Shown in pieces: positions 23,869-30,705 of a stretch of 41,869 bases of DNA. Every line of letters begins with the position of its first letter. Within the stretch, counting starts at the first letter, position 1. The notes beneath the pieces were generated by a model that saw only the letters and a program-made list of their open reading frames with translations, searched no databases and was not told the origin of the DNA. Origin of the DNA: a virus; the IMG/VR virus record IMGVR_UViG_3300029813_000324, positions 1-41,869 of that record. One strand, written 5' to 3'. A program made the translations under genes and the position numbers.

Positions 23869-24830
23869 TTTGTATCGTTTTTAAAAATTTGTTTAGAATT
23901 TAACCATGCAACCATCTTTAATATACCTTCCTCAAAGGATACTTCTGGTTTCCATCCCAAATTCGTAATCAATTTTGCTGTTTGCCAATCAAGAGCATAA
24001 CGTTCATCATCTTTTAATCTATGACCTTTATACCCTTTAAAAAGATGTTCTTTTTTCAATAATTTTATTATTTTATCATTTAATTCTTCAACACTAAGAT
24101 ACGTTTTTGCAGGGATATGATATATTTCACCAGTTTTACCTTCAAGCATAATTCTAAATAATGCAGAAGCGGTATCTTTCACATATATCCAACCTCTTAC
24201 CGAATTAGTAGAACCTTTATATAGTTTATATTCATTATCATTTAAACAATTCAATACTATTTTACCTACAATTTTTTCTAAATTTTGTCGTTCACCAAAA
24301 TTATTCATTGAACGCGCAATCAGAGTATTTAAACCAAAGGATTGATAGTATGTTGCTATATAATGTTCTGCTCCGGCTTTCGAAGCCGAATAGGGATTAC
24401 GCGGTGCTAACACATCATTTTCTTTTGCAAATCCTTCTTTGATTTCACCAAAAACTTCATCAGTCGATAAATATAACAATCTAATATTTTGACTAGTAGT
24501 ATTCTTTATATATCTCAATGCTTCTAATATACTTACTGTACCAAATAAGTTTGTACGCAAGAATGAAGTGGGATACTGAAAACTTTTATCGACATGAGTG
24601 CTAGCAGCTAAATGAAAAATGTAATCGACATTATTATCAATTAATGTTTCAACAAATCGTATAGTATCTAAGATGTCCCCTTCGATATTAATTAAATCTG
24701 GGTTATTTTCATTACTTGCGTAACTATGTTTTGAAAAATTGATTACTCGATAATCCTTTTCTAATAGATACTCGCAGAGATGAGAACCGATGAAGCCATT
24801 TCCACCGGTTACAAGAGCATTTTTAGTCAT
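23865..24830 (-). CDS. NAD-dependent nucleotide-sugar 4,6-dehydratase (RmlB-like)
   Basis: The protein has 321 residues. The Rossmann motif TGGNGFIG is at residues 8-15. The dehydratase triad STDE (T123, D124, E125) and the YSASK motif (Y147, K151) are present, and HLAASTHVDKS is typical of dTDP-glucose 4,6-dehydratases. SVRGWIYVKD and LGWKPEVSFEEGI close the family pattern. It makes a 4-keto-6-deoxy nucleotide sugar, the usual substrate of DegT aminotransferases such as the one in this operon. The nucleotide (dTDP, UDP, GDP or CDP) cannot be told. Confidence 0.85.
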   Translation of the reverse strand: MTKNALVTGGNGFIGSHLCEYLLEKDYRVINFSKHSYASNENNPDLINIEGDILDTIRFVETLIDNNVDYIFHLAASTHVDKSFQYPTSFLRTNLFGTVSILEALRYIKNTTSQNIRLLYLSTDEVFGEIKEGFAKENDVLAPRNPYSASKAGAEHYIATYYQSFGLNTLIARSMNNFGERQNLEKIVGKIVLNCLNDNEYKLYKGSTNSVRGWIYVKDTASALFRIMLEGKTGEIYHIPAKTYLSVEELNDKIIKLLKKEHLFKGYKGHRLKDDERYALDWQTAKLITNLGWKPEVSFEEGILKMVAWLNSKQIFKNDTK

Positions 24831-25165
24831 TCTTCAACGATTGCCCTATAGACTTTATCGTATTGTTTTTCGAAATTCCCTTCCAACCATTCGAGTACTA
24901 AAGAATCTGTTATAGATTCTAAATAATGAGGAACATTTTCTGGAAACGATATACTATCTCCTTCTTGCATTTTGACTTTTTTCTCTTCATTATCTATTCG
25001 ATAATAAAAGATAATTTCGCCTTTTAGAACTACATCATGTTGGATAGATTGATGGTAATCACCACCACGCTTAAATCCTTTATTTGTTTCAAGAAGAAGA
25101 TATTCTTTTTTATTAATATTTAATGTAAACAATTTTCCACGTGAATCTTCAAAAAATGGTTTCAT
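24827..25165 (-). CDS. Cupin-fold sugar-modifying protein
   Basis: The protein has 112 residues, a single small cupin. Motif 1 is GGDYHQSIQHDVVLKGEI, motif 2 is EGDSISFPENVPHYLES. Small cupins in sugar operons often isomerise 4-keto-6-deoxy nucleotide sugars (FdtA type) or act as epimerases. Adjacency to the RmlB-like dehydratase supports such a role. It overlaps the dehydratase start by 4 bases and is the first enzyme gene of the island. Confidence 0.65.
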   Translation of the reverse strand: MKPFFEDSRGKLFTLNINKKEYLLLETNKGFKRGGDYHQSIQHDVVLKGEIIFYYRIDNEEKKVKMQEGDSISFPENVPHYLESITDSLVLEWLEGNFEKQYDKVYRAIVEE

Positions 25166-25176
25166 AATTTCTTTAT

Positions 25177-25353
25177 TTATTTTTTCAGCTCTTTAATATT
25201 TTTAATTAATAATCCTAATATCAAAACACTAATAATTGGTATCACTACATACAACGAAGTAATAGTTATATGAATTGAAGATACTAAGGCTATTATTACT
25301 AATCCTATTATGCTTAAATCTTCAGTTGAAAATTCAAATGTTTTATCTGCCAT
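25177..25353 (-). CDS. Small membrane protein, 58 aa
   Basis: An ATG at 25353 opens a 58-residue frame ending 11 bases before the cupin start. The N-terminus is acidic (MADKTFEFSTEDL). Two hydrophobic segments follow (about residues 14-25 and 30-50) and a basic tail ends KNIKELKK. This is the first gene after the terminator-like hairpin, so it may head the glycan transcript. It could be a holin-like or membrane-anchoring peptide; no family is recognised. Confidence 0.55.
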   Translation of the reverse strand: MADKTFEFSTEDLSIIGLVIIALVSSIHITITSLYVVIPIISVLILGLLIKNIKELKK

Positions 25354-25379
25354 TTTTCTTTTTTAAAAATAAAATAATC

Positions 25380-25427
25380 AAAATAAAATAAAAATAAATA
25401 TAAAGGTGGCATTTAAAACCACCCCTT
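25380..25427 (-). terminator. Intrinsic terminator-like hairpin between head block and glycan island
   Basis: On the minus strand the arms GGTGG and CCACC enclose a 9-base loop (25406-25424) and are followed by a long T-rich tract (TTTATATTTATTTTTATTTT). It lies 25 bases after the stop of the 122-residue gene. Euryarchaeal and viral terminators often rest on such T tracts. Confidence 0.55.
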
Positions 25428-25451
25428 CATATTAAATATTTTTATTCAAAA

Positions 25452-25820
25452 TTATTTCTCAGGATGATTTTCTTCCTCCGAAATAAAATCATACATTACT
25501 TTCAGAAGTCCCGCTAAACCACTCGCTTCTTCTGGATAAACGCTATTCAGTCTATCAAGGGTATATCTAATATTTTCAAGCGTATGTGCATCTCGATCTG
25601 CAGAATGTTTTATATATTCATCACGCATTTGCTTTGTTGCAATTAAATAATCGTCATTTGCTTTTTGTTGAAAATCTATTGCTTGCTTCATATGAAGTTC
25701 CGAAAAGCCTGTCATTACTTTTTCGTGAGTCATCACATTATCGAATTGTACTTTATCATTTGATGCAAATGCTCTATCTAAATGCTCCCTCTCTTCTCTT
25801 TCTTTTATTTCATCACTCAT
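25452..25820 (-). CDS. Unknown helical protein, 122 aa
   Basis: The protein is highly charged and helical throughout (EIKEREEREHLDRAF at the start; MRDEYIKHSADRDAHTLENI and LAGLLKVMYDFISEEE at the end), with no membrane segment or cysteine. It is the last gene before the terminator-like hairpin and follows a small membrane protein. Lysis or virion-internal roles are possible; nothing specific is visible. Confidence 0.5.
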   Translation of the reverse strand: MSDEIKEREEREHLDRAFASNDKVQFDNVMTHEKVMTGFSELHMKQAIDFQQKANDDYLIATKQMRDEYIKHSADRDAHTLENIRYTLDRLNSVYPEEASGLAGLLKVMYDFISEEENHPEK

Positions 25821-25850
25821 TTTTAAATTCTCCTTTTACTTTTTCTATTA

Positions 25851-26084
25851 TTATATTATTTTAATTCCGTATTGTATTAAAAATAAAATCATAACCCATC
25901 GCAAAATAGTTCCTACAACATATCCTAGTTTTGCGTAATGCGGTTCAGCAACTACATCGGGATTTTTTAAAGTTCCTGCATCGATACCTTTCCATTCAGT
26001 GAATCCACAATATAATCCAAGAATAACCGCATGAACTTCTTGATATGTACTTAGAAATTCATTTAACATATCTATTTTTTTCAT
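25851..26084 (-). CDS. Small membrane protein, 77 aa (holin-like candidate)
   Basis: A moderately hydrophobic segment (VHAVILGLYCGF, residues 17-28) and a strong C-terminal transmembrane segment (about residues 54-77, YVVGTILRWVMILFLIQYG) flank a polar loop. Two short membrane passes in under 80 residues is holin-like, and the gene sits in the late region. Archaeal virus holins are poorly known, so the role is only suggested. It overlaps the upstream gene by 4 bases. Confidence 0.5.
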   Translation of the reverse strand: MKKIDMLNEFLSTYQEVHAVILGLYCGFTEWKGIDAGTLKNPDVVAEPHYAKLGYVVGTILRWVMILFLIQYGIKII

Positions 26085-26458
26085 TTCGTTTTAAAATTTA
26101 AATGCCAAGTTGGAGGTGAAACAGTAGTGGTATCATCATAATAATCTAGATTTGGATTCCAAGTCCATTCTTGTGATTTTTTCTTTAATAGCAAGGAACT
26201 TGGAAATTTCATCTTTTTGATATTTTTAAAAGGTATTATTGTAGTTTCATTTTCATATTCTATGTTTATTCTTCTATCATCAAATGTTATAAAATCCGCT
26301 TTTTCAAAACTCGTTTTTTCGTCTTTCCAAGTGATTTCAATTCCCTTTGATGATGCCTCTTTTTCTTTCTTTAATTTTTCGATTGTTTTTTTACTTCTTT
26401 TAATTTCGTTATCTTTATCCGCTTGGTTTGTAATTTTTATCCAATATTTTTCACTCAT
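26081..26458 (-). CDS. Unknown protein, about 125 aa
   Basis: The N-terminal third is a charged helix (NEIKRSKKTIEKLKKEKEAS). The rest looks like a small beta domain (GIEITWKDEKTSFEKADFIT, RRINIEYENETTIIPF, KKMKFPSSLLLKKKS) ending PTWHLNFKTK. The ATG at 26458, 8 bases after GGTGG, is preferred to the ATG at 26473, which has no ribosome site and lies inside a motif shared with 32830-32843. The family is not recognised. Confidence 0.5.
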   Translation of the reverse strand: MSEKYWIKITNQADKDNEIKRSKKTIEKLKKEKEASSKGIEITWKDEKTSFEKADFITFDDRRINIEYENETTIIPFKNIKKMKFPSSLLLKKKSQEWTWNPNLDYYDDTTTVSPPTWHLNFKTK

Positions 26459-26469
26459 TTTATTATCCA

Positions 26470-26483
26470 CCATACTTTACTAT
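26470..26483 (-). promoter_or_regulatory. Shared motif ATAGTAAAGTATGG, copy 1
   Basis: The same 14 bases recur at 32830-32843, in both cases at the head of a minus-strand gene block. A shorter form (ATAGTAAAGTAT) occurs again at about 41140-41151 in the A+T-rich region. A TTATAAATAAA element lies about 65 bases upstream of this copy. It may be a viral regulatory site. Confidence 0.35.
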
Positions 26484-26566
26484 TGATTTGAATTTTAGTT
26501 TCTTTTATTTTGTTTTATTTCTATTTATTTTGTATCTATCTATGTTTTATTTATAAGAGAATTGTT

Positions 26567-26698
26567 TCATTTCTTGTATATCAACGACTTAACTTCGTCA
26601 TGTCTTGTTATATCACAAATCTCTTTAGTTATGTTTCTAATATCTTTTTCATCACCCTGCATTATAATCTGAATGTTGATTAGTTTTTTAACATTCAT
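26567..26698 (-). CDS. Small protein, 43 aa
   Basis: An ATG two bases after the stop of the zinc-ribbon gene opens a frame encoding MNVKKLINIQIIMQGDEKDI and a helical end HDEVKSLIYKK. Tight spacing within the series supports translation. No family is recognised. The 93 bases after it hold no gene, only the possible TATA element and motif upstream of the 26081 gene. Confidence 0.4.
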   Translation of the reverse strand: MNVKKLINIQIIMQGDEKDIRNITKEICDITRHDEVKSLIYKK

Positions 26699-26700
26699 TT

Positions 26701-26823
26701 CTACCATTCATCTTTATCAAGTTTGATAGTTGTAGTATAATAATAAGGTGACCATCCGCAATTACTACACGAACCATCAGTTAGCAAATCTCTACTTCCA
26801 CACTTAGGACACATATCTATCAT
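26701..26823 (-). CDS. Tiny zinc-ribbon protein, 40 aa
   Basis: The ATG overlaps the stop of the intein gene by one base and has GGAGG 7 bases upstream, a strong site. The sequence has C5-x2-C8 (MCPKCGS) and C19-x2-C22 (CSNCGW), a complete rubredoxin-like zinc ribbon, then a short strand YYYTTTIKL. Such mini-ribbons are common in archaeal viruses and may bind nucleic acid or partner proteins. Confidence 0.6.
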   Translation of the reverse strand: MIDMCPKCGSRDLLTDGSCSNCGWSPYYYTTTIKLDKDEW

Positions 26824-29006
26824 CAACACTCCTCCTTTCGAGCTTGCCATTGTTTATAATCTTCTTTTTTAAAGTGTTTCAGTCTTTCAGCAGGTAATAA
26901 AGTAAAATTACCTGAATCAATTTCACAATTTCCAGTCCATGATACTTTACCAAATCTTCTTATCAAAATAGTATGATTTTTGTGTAAATCGACGCTCCAC
27001 ACATCTCCATTATATTCAATTTTTTCAATGCTAAGATTACAAAGTTCTGAACGAATATGCTTATTCCATCGAATATGAATTATATCATGATTGATAATAT
27101 ATCGACCATTCGAAAATTGCACAAGTTTACCTTTTGTCTTATTTGTATAATATGAAGGAACTCCACCTGCTTTAAGTATCAATTCACCTAAATCGTCTGC
27201 CATTCTCTTAGAAGAAGTATAGAAAATGCGTTCATGTGAATTAGTAAATGTTATATCTAAATTTTTAGAATATGTATCTCCTCTCCTTTCGGTTCCATCG
27301 CCTAATAGATAAGCATTCAGAAAAAGAGATATGCCTTCTTTCGAAGCATTTTTGATTTCTTCGGGAACATACTTTTCATAAGACTTACCAAATTGTAATA
27401 GCCATTCCGCAAAATCCAATTCATAATCCATTGCAAACGAAATTCTTCCCTCATTAAATCGAAAATTTAATTTTTTAAGTAATTCTCTTATAATATTTCT
27501 ATTTTTTTCATTTTGTTGGGCAATAGAAATAACATAACCCTTATAATTCACATGTTTGCTTACTGACCCCTCAGAAAGATACCACCCCATGAATTCACAA
27601 AAAAGATTTTCATCAAAACTTTTATTTGCTATTTTAATAGTTTTCGAAGGAATATCCCAATCCATTCCTTTAAATATATAATTGTTATATTCGGATTTTA
27701 TATCACTCGCTTTGATGAATTTTAATTTTTTATTTAATTTACCATACTCGATCAACATCTTATGTTCTGGAATCACCATTATATTAGTTTGTCGATTATG
27801 AAACCACATCATTTCTCCGTTATACGGATAATGGATTAAATGTTTCTTTTCTATCCATTCCAAATTTTTAGTTTCAATATTAAGACTTGCAAATAAATCT
27901 TGATTTTCGATAGCATCATAATATTTCCACCCATGATTAGTCAATATTTCTGTTTCCATATCCATACAATATGGATTACAAGGTGTAGGTGTTTTTATAG
28001 CTTCGAAGACCCACCATAATGGACGAGGTTTATGAAATGCTTTAAATATGAATCTTCCATTCCATAATTCTGTATTTTCCCCTTCAGAATGCAAAAACAA
28101 CTCTTTAAAATCTTCTCTCATTGTTCCACTTTCAACTTTTCCAAGACAAATTGCACCCATATATGCCCATTTATCTTTTGTAGCTCCTACTTGACCGGGA
28201 GCGATCCAGTATGATTTAGATTCTATTATCAAATTTGCTACGGTTTTAGCTCCAGATTCATCAAGCAGCATTTCTTTTTTCTCTTCTTCTTTCAATCGTT
28301 CGCTTGGTTCCATTGCACCCGGCTTAATGACTATCAAACCCTTACTAACTTGCTTTGTATTAGAATCGACTGAACCTTTCATAACTTTTAAGTATGATTC
28401 TATATTATTTTCTACCAATACAAATTGCAATAATCTTTTTACTCCTGTAAATGAACATCTCAAATCCACATGCATTGAATGTTTTTGGATTGCTTTCCAC
28501 AATGGAATCTTTTTTGATTGATAATCTTCATATTCTTCTGAAGTCACGCCACGAATATGCATCTGTGCCCAAAAATCTCCTTTCTTTGGAAATTTATAAT
28601 ACTTGTTATCTAATGGACGATTTGAATAATCTTTTGTCTTCAATAATTCCTTATATTCATCCTTACCCAATTTTGTAGATTTTTCTATTTCATCTAGTTC
28701 GATTTCAGAACTACCTTCTTTAATCAATTTCATAAGAAGACGAAATTTAGGAAGTTTTTCATTATCAGATTTTTTATCCATTACCCCTTCACTAAACAGA
28801 ATTCGTTCAATTTTATGTTTCCAATAATCTTCATTAAATCCTTTGAATTCTGTTATCATTCTTCGAATAATTTCATCGTAACTCAAATTTTGATTTTCAA
28901 ATTTATGATAGAGATTTAAAATGATATTTCTATCGGTTTCTTTACTTATCAAATATCGAGCTTTCAATTCGTAATCAACTATTTTCAATAATCCTTTTTT
29001 ATTCAT
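26823..29006 (-). CDS. LigD phosphoesterase-like phage protein interrupted by an intein
   Basis: The precursor has 727 residues. The N-terminal 120 residues are helical. Residues about 140-346 resemble the 3'-phosphoesterase (PE) domain of LigD as found in phage proteins: FWAQMHIRG, then KHSMHVDLRCSF with the H-x-D-x-R motif, SYWIAPGQVGATKDKWAYMG, and FIFKAFHKP with WWVFEAIKTP. No ligase KxDG motif is present. An intein interrupts the domain at residue 347; splicing would leave a 380-residue protein. In related phages this module is linked to XkdF-type proteases; here the XkdF-like domain is in a separate gene (8420-9394). The start overlaps the preceding gene by 8 bases. Confidence 0.65.
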   Translation of the reverse strand: MNKKGLLKIVDYELKARYLISKETDRNIILNLYHKFENQNLSYDEIIRRMITEFKGFNEDYWKHKIERILFSEGVMDKKSDNEKLPKFRLLMKLIKEGSSEIELDEIEKSTKLGKDEYKELLKTKDYSNRPLDNKYYKFPKKGDFWAQMHIRGVTSEEYEDYQSKKIPLWKAIQKHSMHVDLRCSFTGVKRLLQFVLVENNIESYLKVMKGSVDSNTKQVSKGLIVIKPGAMEPSERLKEEEKKEMLLDESGAKTVANLIIESKSYWIAPGQVGATKDKWAYMGAICLGKVESGTMREDFKELFLHSEGENTELWNGRFIFKAFHKPRPLWWVFEAIKTPTPCNPYCMDMETEILTNHGWKYYDAIENQDLFASLNIETKNLEWIEKKHLIHYPYNGEMMWFHNRQTNIMVIPEHKMLIEYGKLNKKLKFIKASDIKSEYNNYIFKGMDWDIPSKTIKIANKSFDENLFCEFMGWYLSEGSVSKHVNYKGYVISIAQQNEKNRNIIRELLKKLNFRFNEGRISFAMDYELDFAEWLLQFGKSYEKYVPEEIKNASKEGISLFLNAYLLGDGTERRGDTYSKNLDITFTNSHERIFYTSSKRMADDLGELILKAGGVPSYYTNKTKGKLVQFSNGRYIINHDIIHIRWNKHIRSELCNLSIEKIEYNGDVWSVDLHKNHTILIRRFGKVSWTGNCEIDSGNFTLLPAERLKHFKKEDYKQWQARKEEC
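26928..27968 (-). mobile_element. Intein with LAGLIDADG homing endonuclease domain
   Basis: The intein spans residues 347-693 of the host protein (347 residues). It starts with Cys (CMDMETEILTNHGW), has the block-B-like IPEHKMLI with its His, two LAGLIDADG-type motifs (FCEFMGWYLSEGS and LFLNAYLLGDGTE), and ends VDLHKNHTILI then VSWTGN followed by Cys of the C-extein. The penultimate residue is Gly rather than the usual His, a known variant. Both endonuclease motifs keep an acidic residue (E and D), so it may still be mobile. Confidence 0.88.
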
Positions 29007-29541
29007 CTAATTGTTTTTTCAATTCCAACAATTTATCATCTGACATATTATGTATTTTTAAGATAATACTTTTCAACTTTTCAGGTAACTCTTTAATTTT
29101 ATAATTAAATGTTAAATGTTCTTTTAATCTTTCATAATCTGTTGGTTTCAATACAATTAATGCGACTTCTCGATTACCCAATTTTACTCTAATTCGTTTC
29201 CATACATTGTAAACAATTTCGGGTAACTTTTTAGTTTTTAAATACCAATTCAATTTTTCATTTTGTTTCCGAGCTGCTATTTCTTTGAAACATTTAATGA
29301 TTATATCTTCAGATTCATATAACATAGCGAATCTTGTATATTCTAATAAATCCATATCATCCAAATCTTTATATTTAGACCACATTATAGCACGATGCAT
29401 TCTTTTCGCTTTAGCTTCCGCATCCTTACCAGTGTAGCATTTAATATTTTTTCCTGCTTTTGGACTATCTCTACCATGAAGAACACACCATTTTCTTCCC
29501 CGTTTTACAACACGCTTTTCGATTATATCATTACTTTTCAT
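28999..29541 (-). CDS. Unknown late protein with KWCVLHG motif, 180 aa
   Basis: Near the start, VVKRGRKWCVLHGRDSPKAG and KNIKCYTGKDAEAKAKRMH form a small motif (W-C-V-x-H-G ... C-x5-A-x-A-x2-M-H-R-A) that I associate with the ends of phage protease and portal-related proteins, here encoded at an N-terminus. The remainder is helical and basic. The start overlaps the stop of the upstream gene (TAATG). The function is unknown, but the position next to protease and PE-like genes hints at a role in head assembly or maturation. Confidence 0.5.
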   Translation of the reverse strand: MKSNDIIEKRVVKRGRKWCVLHGRDSPKAGKNIKCYTGKDAEAKAKRMHRAIMWSKYKDLDDMDLLEYTRFAMLYESEDIIIKCFKEIAARKQNEKLNWYLKTKKLPEIVYNVWKRIRVKLGNREVALIVLKPTDYERLKEHLTFNYKIKELPEKLKSIILKIHNMSDDKLLELKKQLDE

Positions 29542-29951
29542 TATTCTTTTCTATGCACTTTGTTATACAGATATATTCCAGAAGCTAACAAAAAATCATT
29601 ATGTGGAATATCTAATCGTTCAGCTTGGTGTTTTAATCTTATATGACCATGCTTTTTAGATAAAGCAACGACACAATCGATAGGACTCTTACATCTTTCG
29701 ATATTAACATCTATGATATTCAAAGTGTCTTTCCATGACATAGGAATAGCTTTTTCTAAATCTTCATTAACTTGAATCGCACTTTCTTGTTTAAAGTGTG
29801 TTGAATCTGTGCATTTTGTTAAAAGGAAATCTCTAATCCATTCAACATTTCTCTCGCAATTCTGCATTTTTGCGGAAAGTCTCCCTAAGACATATATATA
29901 ATGTCCTATAAATGCAATTATACTTCCTGCTACTAATACATATTCAATCAA
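29541..29951 (-). CDS. Membrane-anchored protein, 136 aa
   Basis: A transmembrane segment lies at residues about 4-22 (YVLVAGSIIAFIGHYIYVL). The rest is soluble, with three to four cysteines (NCERNVEW, LTKCTDS, ERCKSPIDC) and an ending DFLLASGIYLYNKVH. Initiation appears to be at TTG 29951, overlapping the stop of the preceding small gene. Spanin, holin partner or envelope interaction are all possible; no family is recognised. Confidence 0.5.
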   Translation of the reverse strand: MIEYVLVAGSIIAFIGHYIYVLGRLSAKMQNCERNVEWIRDFLLTKCTDSTHFKQESAIQVNEDLEKAIPMSWKDTLNIIDVNIERCKSPIDCVVALSKKHGHIRLKHQAERLDIPHNDFLLASGIYLYNKVHRKE

Positions 29952-30162
29952 TTTTTTCTAATTTTATATTTCCTTTTTTATAAAATAGTTTAGGATTCAC
30001 GTTATCTTTATCCATTATAAAGTGACCCTCTTCTTCATCTCTTTGATATTCTTCTCATTCGCCTTTTTCATCATCTGCGTACAATGCATATTTAATTACT
30101 TCGTTAGTATCTAAATTTATTAAACGATAATTCCGTCCTACTTCATCAGCATAAACTTTCAT
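29944..30162 (-). CDS. Small phage protein interrupted by an in-frame TGA
   Basis: From the ATG at 30162 the frame encodes KVYADEVGRNYRLINLDTN and YALYADDEKGE, then a TGA at 30055-30057, then continues open with EEYQRDEEEGHFIMDK and ends FYKKGNIKLEKID at a second TGA (29944). Both halves together look like one small phage protein of about 70 residues (ADE..RYYRLID.DTGEV ... GNIKI). TGA clearly works as stop elsewhere here, so this is a nonsense mutation (Trp TGG to TGA fits), readthrough, or an error. Confidence 0.5.
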
Positions 30163-30259
30163 TTCCTTTTTTAACTCCTGATTGGTTATATCCGAATTTA
30201 CTCATTTGATATGCCCATGAATTTTGATAAACATCGTCATAACAATATGTATCATCCAT
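30146..30259 (-). CDS. Small protein, 37 aa
   Basis: The ATG overlaps the stop of the protease gene (TAATG), a coupling used throughout this genome. It encodes MDDTYCYDDVYQNSWAYQMS and ends GNESLC, overlapping the next small gene by 17 bases in another frame. The sequence is aromatic-rich and not recognised. The evidence is the start context only. Confidence 0.35.
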   Translation of the reverse strand: MDDTYCYDDVYQNSWAYQMSKFGYNQSGVKKGNESLC

Positions 30260-30705
30260 TAATATGTACGAGCAATTCTACTCGCAGGTTTGTCAACAAT
30301 CGCCACAGCGTTAAGGGTTAAGTCCATAACTTTGTTAAAATATCTTTCATTTTTCTCAAACGATTTGAACTCTGTACTCAATCCATTTATGCCCTCTGCA
30401 AATTTCCTCAAAACAAATTCATTCCATCGTTCGAATACATTGATGTCGCCAAGTAAAATCTTATTTCTACTATCGAATTTAATGTTATCTACATATCCCA
30501 ATTTTAAACTTTTATTCTTATGCCCATACAATAAAGGTATTTCGTTTTCAAGTTTGAATTTTCTTAATACATCTGACGATATATATATTTTATCCCCACC
30601 CGTGTAAATTAAATCATTTGCCCCTAACAGAGGTCGTTTGGTATACAAATCTTTGGATTTGATATCTAAATATAGAATCTGAACAACTGAACGTTTCTTA
30701 AACAT
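30259..30705 (-). CDS. Prohead protease, U35/HK97 gp4-like
   Basis: The protein has 148 residues. After a strand set comes His62 in LLYGHKNKSLKLGYVDNI and Ser110 in INGLSTEFKSF, 48 residues apart, the spacing typical of HK97-type proteases (H65 and S114 in HK97). The end DLTLNAVAIVDKPASRIA is the family's third-motif strand. It is shorter than usual (about 180-220 residues) but contains the whole catalytic core. It follows the portal gene, separated only by an inserted nuclease. The enzyme would cleave scaffold and capsid delta segments during maturation. Confidence 0.75.
   Translation of the reverse strand: MFKKRSVVQILYLDIKSKDLYTKRPLLGANDLIYTGGDKIYISSDVLRKFKLENEIPLLYGHKNKSLKLGYVDNIKFDSRNKILLGDINVFERWNEFVLRKFAEGINGLSTEFKSFEKNERYFNKVMDLTLNAVAIVDKPASRIARTY

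Noticed and set aside
11525-25353. Assembly chimera with a cellular genome
   Set aside because: Base composition, ATGA/TAATG coupling style and gene direction match the flanking virus genes, and two further glycosyltransferases lie in the terminase block, so a true viral island is favoured.
26823-29006. ATP-dependent DNA ligase
   Set aside because: Similarity is to the phosphoesterase part of LigD; no KxDG nucleotidyl-lysine motif or later ligase motifs were found.
29944-30162. Genome-wide recoding of TGA as an amino acid
   Set aside because: TGA is the stop in many ATGA overlaps where the protein family ends as expected, for example at 12651 and 23865.
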